From Puniceibacterium sp. IMCC21224 (lineage in GTDB: Bacteria; Pseudomonadota; Alphaproteobacteria; Rhodobacterales; Rhodobacteraceae), in assembly GCF_001038505.1 (NCBI RefSeq), contig NZ_LDPY01000001.1, forward strand, positions 3,162,001 to 3,226,000: a stretch of DNA of 64,000 bases, given 5' to 3'. A program made the position numbers and the translations under genes. Under the pieces are notes generated by a model. It was not told the DNA's origin, did no database searches, and was given only the letters and a program-made list of their open reading frames with translations. Shown here piece by piece: positions 41,301-50,829 of this stretch (within the stretch, counting starts at the first letter, position 1; each line of letters opens with the position of its first letter).

Positions 41301-42514
41301 AGGTTCGACGCCGCCTCAACGGTGGGCGGCTCGCCCGGGCGCATCACACGATAGATGTCCATTAGCGCGGTATCGCGACCGGCATTCTTGTCCATCGCCA
41401 TGGTGTTGCGCATGTAGGCGCCAACCGTCACGTTGTCGATGTCCAGAACCGGGATTTCGGTCACACCGGCATCCACAAGATCCTTGAGTGTCCCGCCAGT
41501 GACCGCACCATCCTTGTCGACGGTCCAAGTCAGCTCGTCCCCGGCTTCGACATAAATCGCGCCGGTATCTTCGTTGATGATGTCCTTGGACACAAAGCGG
41601 CCCACGACATTTTCGAACGGTACGAGCAAATCCTTGACCTTGTCGTCGTCAATCATCTGCTTGACGGCACGCGGCGTGATCTTCTTGCCAGCTTCGGCCA
41701 GAATCTCACCGGACTCGGCATCAACCAGATCAAAGGTGGGCCGGGTTCCGCGCACACGCTCGGGGAAGAATTTGGTGATCCAGCCGCGCTGGCCCTGCGC
41801 CGCTGTGAAGGTGACTGTGTTGAAATAGGCGTCCATGATCGCCTCCTGATCCATACCAAGGGCATAGAGCAGAGTGGTCACCGGCAGTTTGCGGCGGCGG
41901 TCGATCCGGGCATAAACATTATCCTTGGCATCGAATTCAAAGTCGAGCCAGGAGCCGCGATAGGGAATGATGCGGCAGGCGAACAGCAGCTTGCCCGAGG
42001 AATGCGTCTTGCCCTTGTCATGGTCAAAGAACACACCGGGGGAACGGTGCATCTGGCTGACGATAACCCGCTCGGTGCCGTTGACAACAAAGGTGCCGTT
42101 GGGTGTCATCAGGGGCATATCGCCCATGTAGACGTCCTGTTCTTTGATGTCCTTGACCGATTTCGCGCCGGTATCTTCGTCGATATCAAACACGATAAGA
42201 CGCAGCGTCACTTTCAGCGGTGCAGCATAGGTCATGTCGCGCTGCTGACATTCCTCAACATCATATTTCGGCTTTTCCAGCTCGTAGCTGACAAATTCCA
42301 GGATCGATGTTTCGTTGAAATCTTTGATCGGAAAGACCGACTGGAACACGCCTTTGATGCCTTCGCCGTCAAGCGGCTGCGGCTGGTCGCCGGATTTCAG
42401 GAAAAGATCATAGGACGATTTCTGAACTTCGATCAGATTCGGCATTTCCAGAACTTCGCGGATTTTGCCGAAATACTTGCGAAGACGTTTCTGGCCAAGA
42501 AAGCTTTGCGCCAT
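38375..42514 (-). CDS. rpoB: RNA polymerase beta subunit
   Basis: A 1379-aa catalytic subunit. It begins [20 protein letters not shown]. The rifampicin pocket ([19 protein letters not shown], then [12 protein letters not shown]) is wild type at the classical Asp, His and Ser positions. The C-terminus has [20 protein letters not shown]. An in-frame GTG four codons upstream (42526) is an alternative start; the ATG at 42514 matches related proteins. The rplL-rpoB spacer of about 260 bp carries hairpins that may attenuate or process the transcript. Confidence 0.98.
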   Translation of the reverse strand: MAQSFLGQKRLRKYFGKIREVLEMPNLIEVQKSSYDLFLKSGDQPQPLDGEGIKGVFQSVFPIKDFNETSILEFVSYELEKPKYDVEECQQRDMTYAAPLKVTLRLIVFDIDEDTGAKSVKDIKEQDVYMGDMPLMTPNGTFVVNGTERVIVSQMHRSPGVFFDHDKGKTHSSGKLLFACRIIPYRGSWLDFEFDAKDNVYARIDRRRKLPVTTLLYALGMDQEAIMDAYFNTVTFTAAQGQRGWITKFFPERVRGTRPTFDLVDAESGEILAEAGKKITPRAVKQMIDDDKVKDLLVPFENVVGRFVSKDIINEDTGAIYVEAGDELTWTVDKDGAVTGGTLKDLVDAGVTEIPVLDIDNVTVGAYMRNTMAMDKNAGRDTALMDIYRVMRPGEPPTVEAASNLFDTLFFDSERYDLSAVGRVKMNMRLALDKPDTQRTLDRDDIVACIKALVDLRDGRGDIDDIDHLGNRRVRSVGELMENQYRVGLLRMERAIKERMSSVEIDTVMPQDLINAKPAAAAVREFFGSSQLSQFMDQTNPLSEVTHKRRLSALGPGGLTRERAGFEVRDVHPTHYGRMCPIETPEGPNIGLINSLATFARVNKYGFIETPYRVVKDSVVTDEVHYMSATEEMRHTVAQANANLDENMRFVNDLVSTRKSGDYTLSPNENVDLIDVSPKQLVSVAASLIPFLENDDANRALMGSNMQRQAVPTLRSEAPLVGTGIEEIVARDSGAAIMAKRSGIIDQVDAMRIVVRATDDLELGDAGVDIYRMRKFQRSNQNTCINQRPLVKVGDTVTKGEVIADGPSTDMGELALGKNVIVAFMPWNGYNYEDSILISERISRDDVFTSVHIEEFEVAARDTKLGPEEITRDIPNVGEEALRNLDEAGIVYIGADVEPGDILVGKITPKGESPMTPEEKLLRAIFGEKASDVRDTSLRVKPGDYGTVVEVRVFNRHGVEKDERALQIEREEVERLARDRDDELAILDRNIYARLRSMIEGKIAVKGPKGVRPNSEITDELLSSLTRGQWWQLALTDEDDAKIVEALNEQYEAQKRTLDARFEDKVEKVRRGDDLPPGVMKMVKVFVAVKRKLQPGDKMAGRHGNKGVISKVVPMEDMPFLADGTPVDFCLNPLGVPSRMNVGQILETHMGWAARGLGIKIDEALQDYRRSGDLTPVREAMKIAYGDDVYEEGIVGMDEEHLVEAAGNVTRGVPIATPVFDGAKENDVNDALIRAGFDTSGQSDLFDGRTGEKFSRQVTVGVKYLLKLHHLVDDKIHARSTGPYSLVTQQPLGGKAQFGGQRFGEMEVWALEAYGAAYTLQEMLTVKSDDVAGRTKVYESIVKGEDNFEAGIPESFNVLVKEVRGLGLNMELLDAEEDE

Positions 42515-42708
42515 GTCAGGTGTCACCTTTTCAGTTTCTCAACGGACGCGCGGCGCTGTCGGGCCACAGCGGCACACCCATCAGAGACGGCAGAGTTTCG
42601 ATCCATTCATGGCGCCCGTCCCACCGGACGCCTCCCGATCCTTGAACCTCGCCTTAGAAAAGCCCTTTGCGCCGATATGGCTGATAAGGGCCTCTCTGAG
42701 ACAGGCTC

Positions 42709-42769
42709 GGCTGGACCCGGCAATCTCCGGATCCAGCCTGTTTTTTCAGTATTCCGGGCGCACCCGGAA
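42709..42769 (-). promoter_or_regulatory. Hairpins in the rplL-rpoB spacer
   Basis: GGCTGGA and CCGG segments at 42709-42720 pair with 42727-42738 (one mismatch). TTCCGGG at 42752-42758 pairs with CCCGGAA at 42763-42769. They lie on the rplL-to-rpoB transcript, where partial termination or RNase III cleavage is known in other bacteria. Only the structure is seen; the role is inferred. Confidence 0.5.
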
Positions 42770-42773
42770 CCGA

Positions 42774-43151
42774 TTACTTGAGCTCGACTTCGGCGCCAGC
42801 TGCTTCCAGCTTGCCCTTGATCTCGTCGGCTTCGGCTTTCGAAACCTGCTCTTTGACGGCTTTGCCGCCCGCTTCAACCAGGTCTTTGGCTTCTTTGAGG
42901 CCCAGACCGGTGATTGCGCGGACTTCCTTGATCACGTTGATCTTGGAGGCGCCGGCCGATTTCAGGATGACGTCGAATTCGGTCTGCTCTTCAGCAGCGG
43001 CACCGCCGGCATCTGCCGGGCCTGCCATCATCACTGCGCCGCCAGCGGCGGGCTCGATGCCGTACTCGTCTTTCAGGATAGTTTTCAGTTCTTGTGCTTC
43101 CAGCAGCGTGAGGTTCACGATTTGCTCAGCAAGTGCTTTCAGATCAGCCAT
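42774..43151 (-). CDS. rplL: 50S ribosomal protein L7/L12
   Basis: A 125-aa stalk protein. The N-terminal dimerisation domain ([26 protein letters not shown]) is linked by a short Ala/Gly hinge to the C-terminal domain with [20 protein letters not shown], which contacts translation factors. It follows rplJ by about 70 bp. Confidence 0.98.
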   Translation of the reverse strand: MADLKALAEQIVNLTLLEAQELKTILKDEYGIEPAAGGAVMMAGPADAGGAAAEEQTEFDVILKSAGASKINVIKEVRAITGLGLKEAKDLVEAGGKAVKEQVSKAEADEIKGKLEAAGAEVELK

Positions 43152-43222
43152 TGTGACTTCTTTCCGTATCTAAATGTGTTCCAACGTCGGGATTACAACC
43201 CCACGATGATCCCATAGGTTGC

Positions 43223-43738
43223 TTACGCAGCCGCCTTGTCCTCGATTGTGGACAAGATGGATGCGATATTCGAAGCAGGTGCGCCAATGGCCCCGGCAAT
43301 GTTCGATGCGGGTGCGCCGATGCAGCCAACGATCGAAGCAATAAGCTCCTCGCGCGACGGCATCTTCGACACGGATTCCACACCGGCCCGGTCCAGAGCA
43401 TTCTCACCCATTGCGCCGCCAAGAATTTCAAACTTCTTGTTATCTTTGGCGAAGTCCTCGGCCACCTTGGCTGCTGCCACGGGGTCCTCGGAATAGGTCA
43501 GAACGGTCATGCCCGTCAGGAAGTCAGCAATGCTTGCGCAGGGCTTTCCCTCAAGGGCGATCTTGGCGAGCCTGTTCTTGGCGACGCGTACGGATGCTTC
43601 GGCAGCGCGTGCGCGCCCCCGGAGATCCTGCATCTCTGCAACCGTGAGACCTTCGTAATGTGCTACCACCACGACGCCAGAGCTTTCGAAGATCTGGCCG
43701 AGTTCCTCGACCAATTTCTCTTTCTGGGCTCTATCCAC
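43223..43738 (-). CDS. rplJ: 50S ribosomal protein L10
   Basis: A 171-aa stalk-base protein that starts [20 protein letters not shown] and has [19 protein letters not shown] and [13 protein letters not shown]. Its C-terminal helix binds L7/L12 dimers. L10 with L12 represses its own mRNA by binding the leader, which here would be the 257-nt spacer after rplA. Confidence 0.97.
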   Translation of the reverse strand: MDRAQKEKLVEELGQIFESSGVVVVAHYEGLTVAEMQDLRGRARAAEASVRVAKNRLAKIALEGKPCASIADFLTGMTVLTYSEDPVAAAKVAEDFAKDNKKFEILGGAMGENALDRAGVESVSKMPSREELIASIVGCIGAPASNIAGAIGAPASNIASILSTIEDKAAA

Positions 43739-43995
43739 AGTTTTACTCCAAATTTGGGGGTCTCCCCCCGGCTCATGTCAGGGTGCGGTCAGACCGCACC
43801 CGTTACGGGTCCGTAGTCAGGGTCCCGAGGCCGTGATCGCCCGAAGGTCAAAGACCTGTCGGAAATCTTGTCTCGTTTCCCATCTCAGGAAGGAATTATT
43901 CCGGATATATCCCCGGAACCCTCCGTCTCGGACAGAACGAGGCCGATATTCTGGCCCCGCATTCGCCCCGAGGCTCGCGCCCCGGAGCCAATCTG
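43739..43995 (-). promoter_or_regulatory. rplJ leader, candidate L10-binding control region
   Basis: A 257-bp spacer between rplA and rplJ without a gene. It holds a 9-bp perfect hairpin, GGGTGCGGT (43781-43789) with ACCGCACCC (43793-43801). In many bacteria this position encodes the L10(L12)4-binding leader; the specific kink-turn was not checked, so the assignment is by position. Confidence 0.5.
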
Positions 43996-44694
43996 TTATT
44001 CGACGTTTGCTTCGGCCACGTCTACAGTGATACCCGGGCCCATGGTCGAGCTCAGCGCGATGCGCTTGAGGTACGTCCCCTTGGCACCGGCCGGCTTTGC
44101 CTTGGTCACGGCCGAAACGAAGGCGCGGATGTTTTCCACCAGCTTGGCCTCGTCGAACGAAACCTTGCCAACGCCTGCATGCACAACACCGGCCTTTTCA
44201 GCCTTGAACTGAACCTGACCGCCCTTGGCTGCCGTGATGGCCTCCTTGACGTCCATGGTCACAGTACCGACTTTGGGGTTCGGCATCAGGTTACGCGGGC
44301 CCAGAACTTTGCCCAGACGACCGACGATCGGCATCATGTCAGGCGTCGCGATGCAACGATCAAAGTCGATCTTGCCGCCCTGAATGGCTTCCATCAGGTC
44401 TTCGGCACCAACGATATCAGCACCAGCCGCCGTGGCTTCCTCGGCCTTGGCGCCACGTGCAAAGACAGCGACGCGAACCGTCTTGCCCGTGCCATTTGGC
44501 AGACCAACGACACCGCGAACCATCTGGTCAGCGTGACGCGGGTCAACACCAAGGTTCATGGCGATCTCGACGGTTTCATCGAACTTTGCATTGGCATTGC
44601 CCTTGATCAGGGCGACGGCCTCGGCAATCGTGATATCCTCTTTGCCGGCAAAGGCCTCACGGGCCGCGCGGGTGCGTTTTCCAAGTTTAGCCAT
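43996..44694 (-). CDS. rplA: 50S ribosomal protein L1
   Basis: A 232-aa protein that starts [20 protein letters not shown] and has [20 protein letters not shown] and [16 protein letters not shown], the L1 signature. L1 forms the mobile stalk at the E site and can repress rplKA translation. The start is 1 bp after the rplK stop. Confidence 0.98.
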   Translation of the reverse strand: MAKLGKRTRAAREAFAGKEDITIAEAVALIKGNANAKFDETVEIAMNLGVDPRHADQMVRGVVGLPNGTGKTVRVAVFARGAKAEEATAAGADIVGAEDLMEAIQGGKIDFDRCIATPDMMPIVGRLGKVLGPRNLMPNPKVGTVTMDVKEAITAAKGGQVQFKAEKAGVVHAGVGKVSFDEAKLVENIRAFVSAVTKAKPAGAKGTYLKRIALSSTMGPGITVDVAEANVE

Positions 44695-44695
44695 C

Positions 44696-45145
44696 TTACT
44701 TAACCTCGATGCCCATGGACTTTGCGGAGCCCAGAATGATCTGCATGGCGGCCTCAACGTCGTTCGCGCTCAGGTCCTTCATCTTTGCTTCGGCAATTTC
44801 ACGTACCTGCGAGACAGTCACCGATGCGACAGTCTCACGGCCCGGAAGAGGCGAACCCTTAGGACGATTGCGTTTGCCCACTGGTTTCATGCCGGCTGCC
44901 TTCTTGAGGTAATAAGACGCGGGCGGCGTCTTGATTTCCATCGTAAAGGACTTGTCCTGATAATACGTGATCACAGTCGGGCACGGCGCGCCAGGCTCCA
45001 TTTCCTGCGTCTTGGCGTTGAACGCCTTGCAGAACTCCATGATATTGATGCCGCGCTGACCCAGCGCCGGACCCACGGGCGGGCTCGGGTTGGCCTGCCC
45101 GGCCTTGATCTGCAGTTTCATCTTGCCAGCAAGCTTCTTTGCCAT
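44696..45145 (-). CDS. rplK: 50S ribosomal protein L11
   Basis: A 149-aa protein that begins [20 protein letters not shown] with [22 protein letters not shown]. It is the substrate of PrmA, encoded at 10520-11389 in this window. L11 forms the GTPase-associated centre with 23S rRNA. It is followed directly by rplA. Confidence 0.98.
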   Translation of the reverse strand: MAKKLAGKMKLQIKAGQANPSPPVGPALGQRGINIMEFCKAFNAKTQEMEPGAPCPTVITYYQDKSFTMEIKTPPASYYLKKAAGMKPVGKRNRPKGSPLPGRETVASVTVSQVREIAEAKMKDLSANDVEAAMQIILGSAKSMGIEVK

Positions 45146-45271
45146 CTGGCTACTCCTTTATGTCCAACGGCCCCCTGACGCGTCAATCGGGCCTTGTCGT
45201 TGCCGTGGTGCGGTTCGGACATCGCGATGCCAACACCTCCCACGCTTGCGGCGCCCAAAGGCGCCCTACCC

Positions 45272-45808
45272 TCAGGCCCCCTGCTTGGTGACCTGAGTGA
45301 ATTCCAGCTCGACCGGAGTTTCCCGACCAAAGATCGACACCGCGACCCGCAGGCGCTGGGTGTCTTCGTCCACACCCTCAACCATGCCGTCGAAATCTTC
45401 GAACGGACCATCGTTGACCTTGACCCGCTCACCGATCTCAAAATGTATTAGCGTACGCGGGCTATCCTCGCCTTCCTGCACATTGTGCAGGATCGCGCTG
45501 ACCTCGGCGTCGCGCATCGGCATCGGACGCCCCTGCGGACCCAAAAACCCGGTTACGCGGTTGATCGAGTTGATCAGGTGGTAGCCCCGGTCGGACATTT
45601 CCATCTTGACCAATACATAGCCCGGCATGAACCGGCGCTCGGTCGTGACCTTCTTGCCGCGGCGGATCTCGATCACCTCTTCGGTCGGCACCAGAACCTC
45701 TTCGATCTGATCCTCAAGCTCCTGTTCGGCAACCGCCGTCCGGATCTGTTCGGCGATCTTCTTCTCGAAATTCGAGAGCACGCTCACCGAATACCACCGC
45801 TTCGCCAT
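45272..45808 (-). CDS. nusG: Transcription termination/antitermination factor NusG
   Basis: A 178-aa protein. The NGN domain starts MAKRWYSVSVLSNFEKKIAE and has FMPGYVLVKMEMSDRGYHLI; the C-terminal KOW domain has GERVKVNDGPFEDFDGMVEG. NusG binds RNA polymerase and couples it to Rho or to the ribosome through S10. It lies between secE and rplK. Confidence 0.97.
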   Translation of the reverse strand: MAKRWYSVSVLSNFEKKIAEQIRTAVAEQELEDQIEEVLVPTEEVIEIRRGKKVTTERRFMPGYVLVKMEMSDRGYHLINSINRVTGFLGPQGRPMPMRDAEVSAILHNVQEGEDSPRTLIHFEIGERVKVNDGPFEDFDGMVEGVDEDTQRLRVAVSIFGRETPVELEFTQVTKQGA

Positions 45809-46009
45809 CTGGCCTCAACCCTTATTCCTGCGCCGGGCCATACCCCGCGTCTTTTTAGACTTCCGACCTGTGGGGTCGTTCTCCGAAACGAAAATCGGCG
45901 TGCAAAACGAATCATTGCACGCCCGTATGCGGAAAGTTGCCGTTGACTACCCGTCGCGCCGCCCGAGTTCAAGTGTGCCGGGCAGCTTTTCCCAACGTTT
46001 GGGCACGTC

Positions 46010-46207
46010 TCAGCCGAAAAACGTCAGCATCTCCTGCACGCCACTGCGGATCACGATGTCAACCAGCGCAAAAAATACCGCCGTAAGCGACGCCATGACA
46101 AATACCATGACAGTGGTCAGCAACACCTCGCGACGCGACGGCCAGACGACCTTGGCCACTTCCGACCGGACTTGCTGAACGAACTGGAGCGGGTTTGTGC
46201 GGGCCAT
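46010..46207 (-). CDS. secE: Preprotein translocase subunit SecE
   Basis: A 65-aa protein with the SecE pattern QQVRSEVAKVVWPSRREVL followed by one transmembrane segment (TTVMVFVMASLTAVFFALVD). It clamps SecY in the translocon. Start 46207 (MARTNPLQF) fits family length; the frame is open 23 codons further. A promoter lies directly upstream. No tRNA-Trp or tuf gene precedes it, unlike many bacteria. Confidence 0.95.
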   Translation of the reverse strand: MARTNPLQFVQQVRSEVAKVVWPSRREVLLTTVMVFVMASLTAVFFALVDIVIRSGVQEMLTFFG

Positions 46208-46235
46208 GGATATCTTCTCTGTTAGGTTGGCCGCT

Positions 46236-46264
46236 GACATACGGGGTTGCGGTTCCGGTTTCAA
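46236..46264 (-). promoter_or_regulatory. Sigma-70-type promoter of secE-nusG
   Basis: On the minus strand TTGAAA (46264-46259) and TATGTC (46241-46236) are spaced 17 bp, about 30 bp before the secE start, giving a short leader. Confidence 0.6.
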
Positions 46265-46362
46265 GTGCGCACACACCCGCCCGCCTGTAGCGGGATCGTG
46301 ATAGCAACACTGCGTCGCGACATGGAACCGGACGCCAACTAAATGCGTTCATGCGATTCCTT

Positions 46363-46391
46363 TTGTTTGATTTGTCTTTCCCTAATATTAT
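46363..46391 (+). promoter_or_regulatory. Candidate promoter of the repeat-containing secreted protein gene
   Basis: TTGTTT at 46363-46368 and TATTAT at 46386-46391 are separated by 17 bp. It is in the AT-rich part of the secE/46509 divergent spacer, about 115 bp before the + strand start. Confidence 0.5.
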
Positions 46392-46508
46392 CAACCGTTT
46401 GTGAACTCGGAATTCGACGGGAACGAAATTCGTATTTGCTGGTTGTCCTTTCATACCACGGCGCATGACGATGAGAGCGCCGGGCGAAAACGATAAAGGA
46501 GTACCATT

Positions 46509-47105
46509 ATGAAACGCTTTATGATTGCAACCGCCCTTACCCTCAGCATGGCCGGTGGCGCTATGGCCGCGACCGAAGGCGAGATCGTCCAGATCGAAAG
46601 ATACCTGCCCGATGTTGACGCGTCGACGCTCACCGATACTCAGGTTGCGAGCGCCATGAACATCATCAACAGCAGCGACATGACCAGCGAAGACATCGCC
46701 ACACTGCGCAGCGTTGTAGAGGGAGCTGAATTCAAGGCTTCGCACTCATCTTCCTCGATGCTAAGTGCCGAAGAAATCGCGATACTTCAGCCGTATACCC
46801 CCGGCGTTGATCTGACCATGGTGTCGCGCGCTCAGGCACAGCCCGCTCTGGCAGTGATCAACAGCGGTGAGGCAAATGCCGATATGGGCGGCACTGTCTC
46901 TGCGATTATCATCGGCACGGACGAGGCCATCGGCGAAGGCAATTCAGCCACCGCCGGTCAGGTTGCTGCCCTCAAGCACTTCATGCCCGATCTGGATGTG
47001 AGCGCGCTGTCCGAAGCCCAGTTGAAATCGGCCCTGGCGGCGGTGAACAGCGGTACGGGTACCAACGAAGTCCGCTCCCAGCTGGAGACGATTGCGAAAA
47101 GCTGA
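46509..47105 (+). CDS. Secreted protein with three internal repeats, unknown function
   Basis: A 198-aa protein with a Sec signal peptide (MKRFMIATALTLSMAGGAMA). Three repeats of about 31 aa lie at residues 25-55, 89-119 and 151-181. Each has an I/V-x-x-L/I start, a Y/F-x-P-x-V/L-D centre, then A-Q and an ending A-x-x-x-I/V-N-S (ERYLPDVD, QPYTPGVD, KHFMPDLD; IINS, VINS, AVNS). Linkers are Ser/Gly-rich. I do not know the family. AAAGGAG precedes the ATG; a strong terminator follows, so it is a single-gene unit. Confidence 0.8.
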   Translation: MKRFMIATALTLSMAGGAMAATEGEIVQIERYLPDVDASTLTDTQVASAMNIINSSDMTSEDIATLRSVVEGAEFKASHSSSSMLSAEEIAILQPYTPGVDLTMVSRAQAQPALAVINSGEANADMGGTVSAIIIGTDEAIGEGNSATAGQVAALKHFMPDLDVSALSEAQLKSALAAVNSGTGTNEVRSQLETIAKS

Positions 47106-47139
47106 TTCAATTATCGGCCTAAGTGAATGCCTAAACAAC

Positions 47140-47171
47140 AAAGGGGGACCATCTTTGGATGGTCCCCCTTT
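47140..47171 (+). terminator. Strong hairpin terminator after the repeat-protein gene
   Basis: AAAGGGGGACCATC at 47140-47153 pairs perfectly with 47158-47171 around a TTTG loop, 14 bp. The right arm ends in TTT followed by CTCTG. It lies 35 bp after the stop codon. Confidence 0.82.
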
Positions 47172-47335
47172 CTCTGTGCCGCAAGGACTTTTACCGTCTT
47201 TCCCCGCCCCCAGCGCACGAATGGGAAAATTCCGTTGCGGAACGCTTCCTATCACCGTCGATGAAGCGCCCAGACCTCTTGCATCCCGCGCGCGACACGC
47301 CATGCTGCGCGAAAACCCAAGGGGGCATTGCTGAA

Positions 47336-48169
47336 ATGAACTGGCTGACCGACTACAAAATCCCGGTGGGGGATGTGGCCGAGGCCGTCTTTGGCTGGCT
47401 ACAACAGAATGGTGGCTGGTTTTTTGATGGTTTGGCACTGGGCCTTGAGGCGATGATCGACGCAGTGCTCTGGGTGCTGCAGACGCCGCCGACGCTGTTG
47501 GTGATCGCCGCCTTTGTGGCTGGAACATGGGCCTTGCAGCGAGGCTGGAAAATTCCGCTTTTCGTGGGCCTCGGGTTCCTCTTCATCGTCAATCAGGGCT
47601 ATTGGGAAGAAACAACCGAAAGCCTGACCCTCGTCTTGTCAGCCTGTGTTGTCTGCATGGGCGTGGGTGTTCCCATTGGTATCGCTGTGGCGCATCGGCC
47701 CAGATTATATGCCGCGATGCGTCCAGTGCTGGACCTGATGCAGACGCTGCCAACCTTTGTATACCTCATCCCGGCGATCGTGTTCTTTGGCATCGGTATG
47801 GTGCCAGGGCTGATCGCCACGGTGATCTTTGTGGTGCCTGCGCCGATCCGGCTGACCCATCTCGGGATTTCCAGCACCCCTACAGAGCTGCTGGAAGCAG
47901 CCGAGTCCTTTGGCGCGAAACCCAGCCAAACCCTTTGGAAAATCGAATTGCCTTATGCCCTGCCGCAAATCATGGCGGGGTTGAACCAAACAATCATGCT
48001 GTCGCTGTCGATGGTGGTGATCGCAGCACTTGTAGGTGCCGACGGGCTGGGCGTCCCGGTGGTGCGGGCGCTGAACCGCGTCGACACTGGCCTCGGATTC
48101 GAAAGCGGTTTTGTCATTGTGGTGGTTGCCATCATGCTGGATCGGATGCTGCGGGTGGGTGACAAATGA
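47336..48169 (+). CDS. Choline/glycine betaine-type ABC transporter permease
   Basis: A 277-aa permease of the ProW/ChoW/OpuAB type. Six hydrophobic segments are visible. The conserved segment LDLMQTLPTFVYLIPAIVFF and the EAA loop (TELLEAAESFGAKPSQTLWK) are typical of this group. Start 47336 (MNWLTDYKIPVGD) matches relatives; the open frame begins much earlier. Overlaps the ATPase start by 4 bp. No substrate-binding protein gene is next to it. Confidence 0.88.
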   Translation: MNWLTDYKIPVGDVAEAVFGWLQQNGGWFFDGLALGLEAMIDAVLWVLQTPPTLLVIAAFVAGTWALQRGWKIPLFVGLGFLFIVNQGYWEETTESLTLVLSACVVCMGVGVPIGIAVAHRPRLYAAMRPVLDLMQTLPTFVYLIPAIVFFGIGMVPGLIATVIFVVPAPIRLTHLGISSTPTELLEAAESFGAKPSQTLWKIELPYALPQIMAGLNQTIMLSLSMVVIAALVGADGLGVPVVRALNRVDTGLGFESGFVIVVVAIMLDRMLRVGDK

Positions 48170-49179
48170 ACAAGGCAGTTTCATTCGACAAAGTCTCGAT
48201 CGTCTTTGGCCCGAAACCCGAGGCGGCGCTGCCACTGATGGACCGAGGACAAAGCCGGTCCGAAGTGCAGCAGGCGACCGACCAGATCCTGGGCGTGCAC
48301 AATTGTTCGCTTGATGTGGAGGAAGGTGAGATCCTGGTTCTAATGGGGCTCTCAGGATCGGGTAAATCGACGCTGCTGCGGGCCGTCAACGGGCTGAACC
48401 CGGTGGCACGCGGTGCGGTGAGGGTGAATGACGGCGGCATGATGGTCGACGTTACCAAATGCAACGCCAACGCCCTGCGCCGCATCCGCCAGAGCCGTGT
48501 GGCCATGGTGTTCCAGCAGTTTGGTCTGCTGCCCTGGCGCACGGTTGCCGAAAATGTCGGGTTTGGCCTTGAGCTGGCCGGCGTCCCCACAGCGGAACGG
48601 GCGCAGAAGGTTTCAGAACAACTTAGCCTCGTGGGACTATCCGAACGGGCGAACGCCAAAGTGGCGGAACTGTCCGGCGGCATGCAACAGCGCGTGGGCC
48701 TGGCGCGGGCCTTTGCCACTCAGGCGCCGATCCTACTGATGGACGAACCATTCTCAGCGCTCGACCCGCTGATCCGATCGCGCCTTCAGGATGAATTGCT
48801 AGACCTGCAACGCGATTTGAAACGCACGATCATCTTCGTCAGCCACGATCTCGACGAAGCCTTTAAACTGGGTGGCCGGATCGCAATCATGCAGGGTGGA
48901 CGCATCGTGCAATGCGGCACCCCACGCGAGATTTTTTCAGCTCCAGCCTCAGACTACGTTGCCGATTTTGTCGCAAACATGAATCCGCTCGGAGTACTGA
49001 CCGCACGCGACGTGATGCTGCCTGCAAAACCTGCGGGTCTACCTACGGTGAATGCCGAGATGCCGGTGCGGGATGTCATGGCCCAGCTTGCGGGGCGACC
49101 TTGGCTGGCTGTTGAACAACTAGGCACGGTGATTGGCAGTGTCAGTGCCGACTCTATCGTTGCCCGGTTGAGCGCATAG
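48166..49179 (+). CDS. Choline/glycine betaine-type ABC transporter ATP-binding protein
   Basis: A 337-aa ATPase of the ProV/ChoV type. Walker A is GLSGSGKSTLLRAVNG, the Q-loop FQQFGLLPWRT, the signature ELSGGMQQRVGLARA, Walker B ILLMDEPFSALDP and the switch His is in FVSHDLDEA. A short C-terminal extension (MPVRDVMAQLAGRPW) resembles half of a CBS pair. Coupled to the permease; a palindromic terminator follows 12 bp after the stop. Confidence 0.88.
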   Translation: MNKAVSFDKVSIVFGPKPEAALPLMDRGQSRSEVQQATDQILGVHNCSLDVEEGEILVLMGLSGSGKSTLLRAVNGLNPVARGAVRVNDGGMMVDVTKCNANALRRIRQSRVAMVFQQFGLLPWRTVAENVGFGLELAGVPTAERAQKVSEQLSLVGLSERANAKVAELSGGMQQRVGLARAFATQAPILLMDEPFSALDPLIRSRLQDELLDLQRDLKRTIIFVSHDLDEAFKLGGRIAIMQGGRIVQCGTPREIFSAPASDYVADFVANMNPLGVLTARDVMLPAKPAGLPTVNAEMPVRDVMAQLAGRPWLAVEQLGTVIGSVSADSIVARLSA

Positions 49180-49190
49180 GCTAGCGGCTG

Positions 49191-49224
49191 ACCCCAAGAA
49201 TTTTCGTACGAAAATTCTTGGGGT
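49191..49224. terminator. 34-bp perfect palindrome, bidirectional terminator
   Basis: ACCCCAAGAATTTTCGT is followed at once by its exact reverse complement, with no loop. It lies between two convergent genes (ATPase on +, GST on -), where a bidirectional terminator is expected. Its core CAAGAATTTT/AAAATTCTTG is shared with the spacers at 1834-1890 and 38316-38370. Confidence 0.75.
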
Positions 49225-49243
49225 ATACTTCGAGTGTTGCGGA

Positions 49244-50107
49244 CTATTCAGCCGCGATCTTGTCCTGCGTTTTGGTGTCAAAATCCGAAGCGTCATGGCG
49301 CTCGCGCAGCTGGGTTTCCGGCTCACCAAAAGCGCGATTCACCATACGCCCACGCTGTACGGCGGGACGGGCGTCGATCTCGGTCGCCCACCGCAACACA
49401 TTCGCATAGCTTTCCACGTCAAGGAATTCGGCCGCAGAGTAAAGCCGCCCCAGAACAAGCTGCCCATACCACGACCAGATTGCCATATCGGCGATGGTAT
49501 AGTCGGGGCCCGCAAGATAGGGCGTTTCGGCCAGCCGCTTATCCAGAACATCTAGCTGACGCTTGGTCTCCATCGCGAAGCGGTTGATCGGATATTCCCA
49601 CTTTTCCGGGGCGTAGGCGTAGAAATGGCCGAAACCGCCCCCCAGATAGGGCGCGGACCCCATCTGCCAGAACAGCCAGCTTAGCATTTCGGGCCGCGCC
49701 GAAGGGGCCCCCAGAAAGGCGCCGAACTTTTCCGCAAGATGCAGCAGAATAGCACCGGATTCAAAAATCCGCACCGGGGTATCGCCACTGTGATCCATCA
49801 ACGCTGGAATCTTGGAATTCGGATTCACGCTGACAAAGCCGCTGCCGAACTGATCCCCATCGCCGATCTTGATCAACCATGCATCGTATTCGGCATCTCT
49901 GTGTCCTGCGGCCAGAAGCTCTTCGAACATCACGGTGACCTTGACCCCATTGGGCGTCGCCAGTGAGTAGAGCTGGAACGGGTGTTCGCCCACTGGCAGT
50001 TCCCGATCCTGGGTCGGACCGGAAATAGGACGATTGATGCTGGCAAACTGGCCACCGCTCGCGGCGTCCCAAGTCCAGACTTTGGGCGGGGTATAGGTAT
50101 CGGTCAT
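49244..50107 (-). CDS. yghU: Glutathione S-transferase, YghU-type disulfide-bond oxidoreductase
   Basis: A 287-aa protein, the usual YghU length. It begins with the long N-terminal extension (DTYTPPKVWTWDAASGGQFA, then SINRPISGPTQD) seen in this subgroup, then a thioredoxin-like domain (HPFQLYSLATPNGVKVTVM) with NPNSKIPAL and the SGAILLHLAE glutathione motif. The helical C-terminal domain has YTIADMAIWSWYGQL. YghU reduces disulfides with bound glutathione. Start 50107 has AAAGGA upstream; the frame is open 49 codons more. Confidence 0.88.
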   Translation of the reverse strand: MTDTYTPPKVWTWDAASGGQFASINRPISGPTQDRELPVGEHPFQLYSLATPNGVKVTVMFEELLAAGHRDAEYDAWLIKIGDGDQFGSGFVSVNPNSKIPALMDHSGDTPVRIFESGAILLHLAEKFGAFLGAPSARPEMLSWLFWQMGSAPYLGGGFGHFYAYAPEKWEYPINRFAMETKRQLDVLDKRLAETPYLAGPDYTIADMAIWSWYGQLVLGRLYSAAEFLDVESYANVLRWATEIDARPAVQRGRMVNRAFGEPETQLRERHDASDFDTKTQDKIAAE

Positions 50108-50272
50108 GGCAGAGGCGTCCTTTGATTTCTGCATCGAAAGAGAGATGTCCCGACACAAGATATGCAGGCGAGCAGAAAATGCCAGACGCGACCTCGGATT
50201 CGATACCTGTATCACGGCACAAGCTCTGTCCGGTGGGCAAGAACTTCGCCCCATTCGCTGTTGCTGCGGCGT

Positions 50273-50704
50273 TCAGAGCACGCCAATCTCGGCCAGCGCC
50301 CCAGCAAGTTCAGGCGGCAGCGCGTCCTCATGCGCCCGGGCGCCGGACAGGTCCACAGGCGCGTCGCCAGGGGCGAGATAGCGCCAGCCCTGAAACGGGC
50401 GCCGCGTGGCGGGGGTGGTGCGGATCAATTCCGGGTCCAGGACGATGGCACAGCGCCGTATGCCGTCGGCGCTGTCATGCTCATCCAGCCGCAGGATACG
50501 CTGGCGACATTGCACCAGCCCCTTGATCACCCAGTAGATCGAACCGCCGTTCAGCACGTCGGCCTCGCGGCGCGGCCTCATTCGGGTGACATGGCGCGGC
50601 AAACCGTCCGCTGTCTGCGCTCGGCCCGATGCCTGCCAAGCGGCGAGATCCTCAACCGACTCGGTGCCGACGCTGAGCTTCAGGATGTGCGTGATTTTAT
50701 CCAC
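50273..50704 (-). CDS. DUF1489 protein
   Basis: A 143-aa protein of the DUF1489 family, which is nearly confined to alphaproteobacteria and has no known role. It contains KITHILKLSVGTESVEDLAA, TRMRPRREADVLNGGSIYWV and IKGLVQCRQRI, the family signature. A GTG start at 50704 has GGGGAT six bases upstream; a TTG five codons earlier is the alternative. Divergent from the ribonucleotide reductase gene. Confidence 0.82.
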   Translation of the reverse strand: MDKITHILKLSVGTESVEDLAAWQASGRAQTADGLPRHVTRMRPRREADVLNGGSIYWVIKGLVQCRQRILRLDEHDSADGIRRCAIVLDPELIRTTPATRRPFQGWRYLAPGDAPVDLSGARAHEDALPPELAGALAEIGVL

Positions 50705-50829
50705 AGTGATATCCCCCAAACCTTCCCCAGCGGCAGAACATATGGTATGTAGTTCACCCTGTTCTCCAAGCGCTGGTATGCTATCTCGCAGATAATCCTA
50801 TTGCACGCCGAATCCAAGGGAATCGCCAC

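Noticed and set aside
46208..46508. tRNA-Trp gene expected upstream of secE
   Set aside because: No cloverleaf or conserved TTCGA arm was found on either strand; only two divergent promoters are visible.
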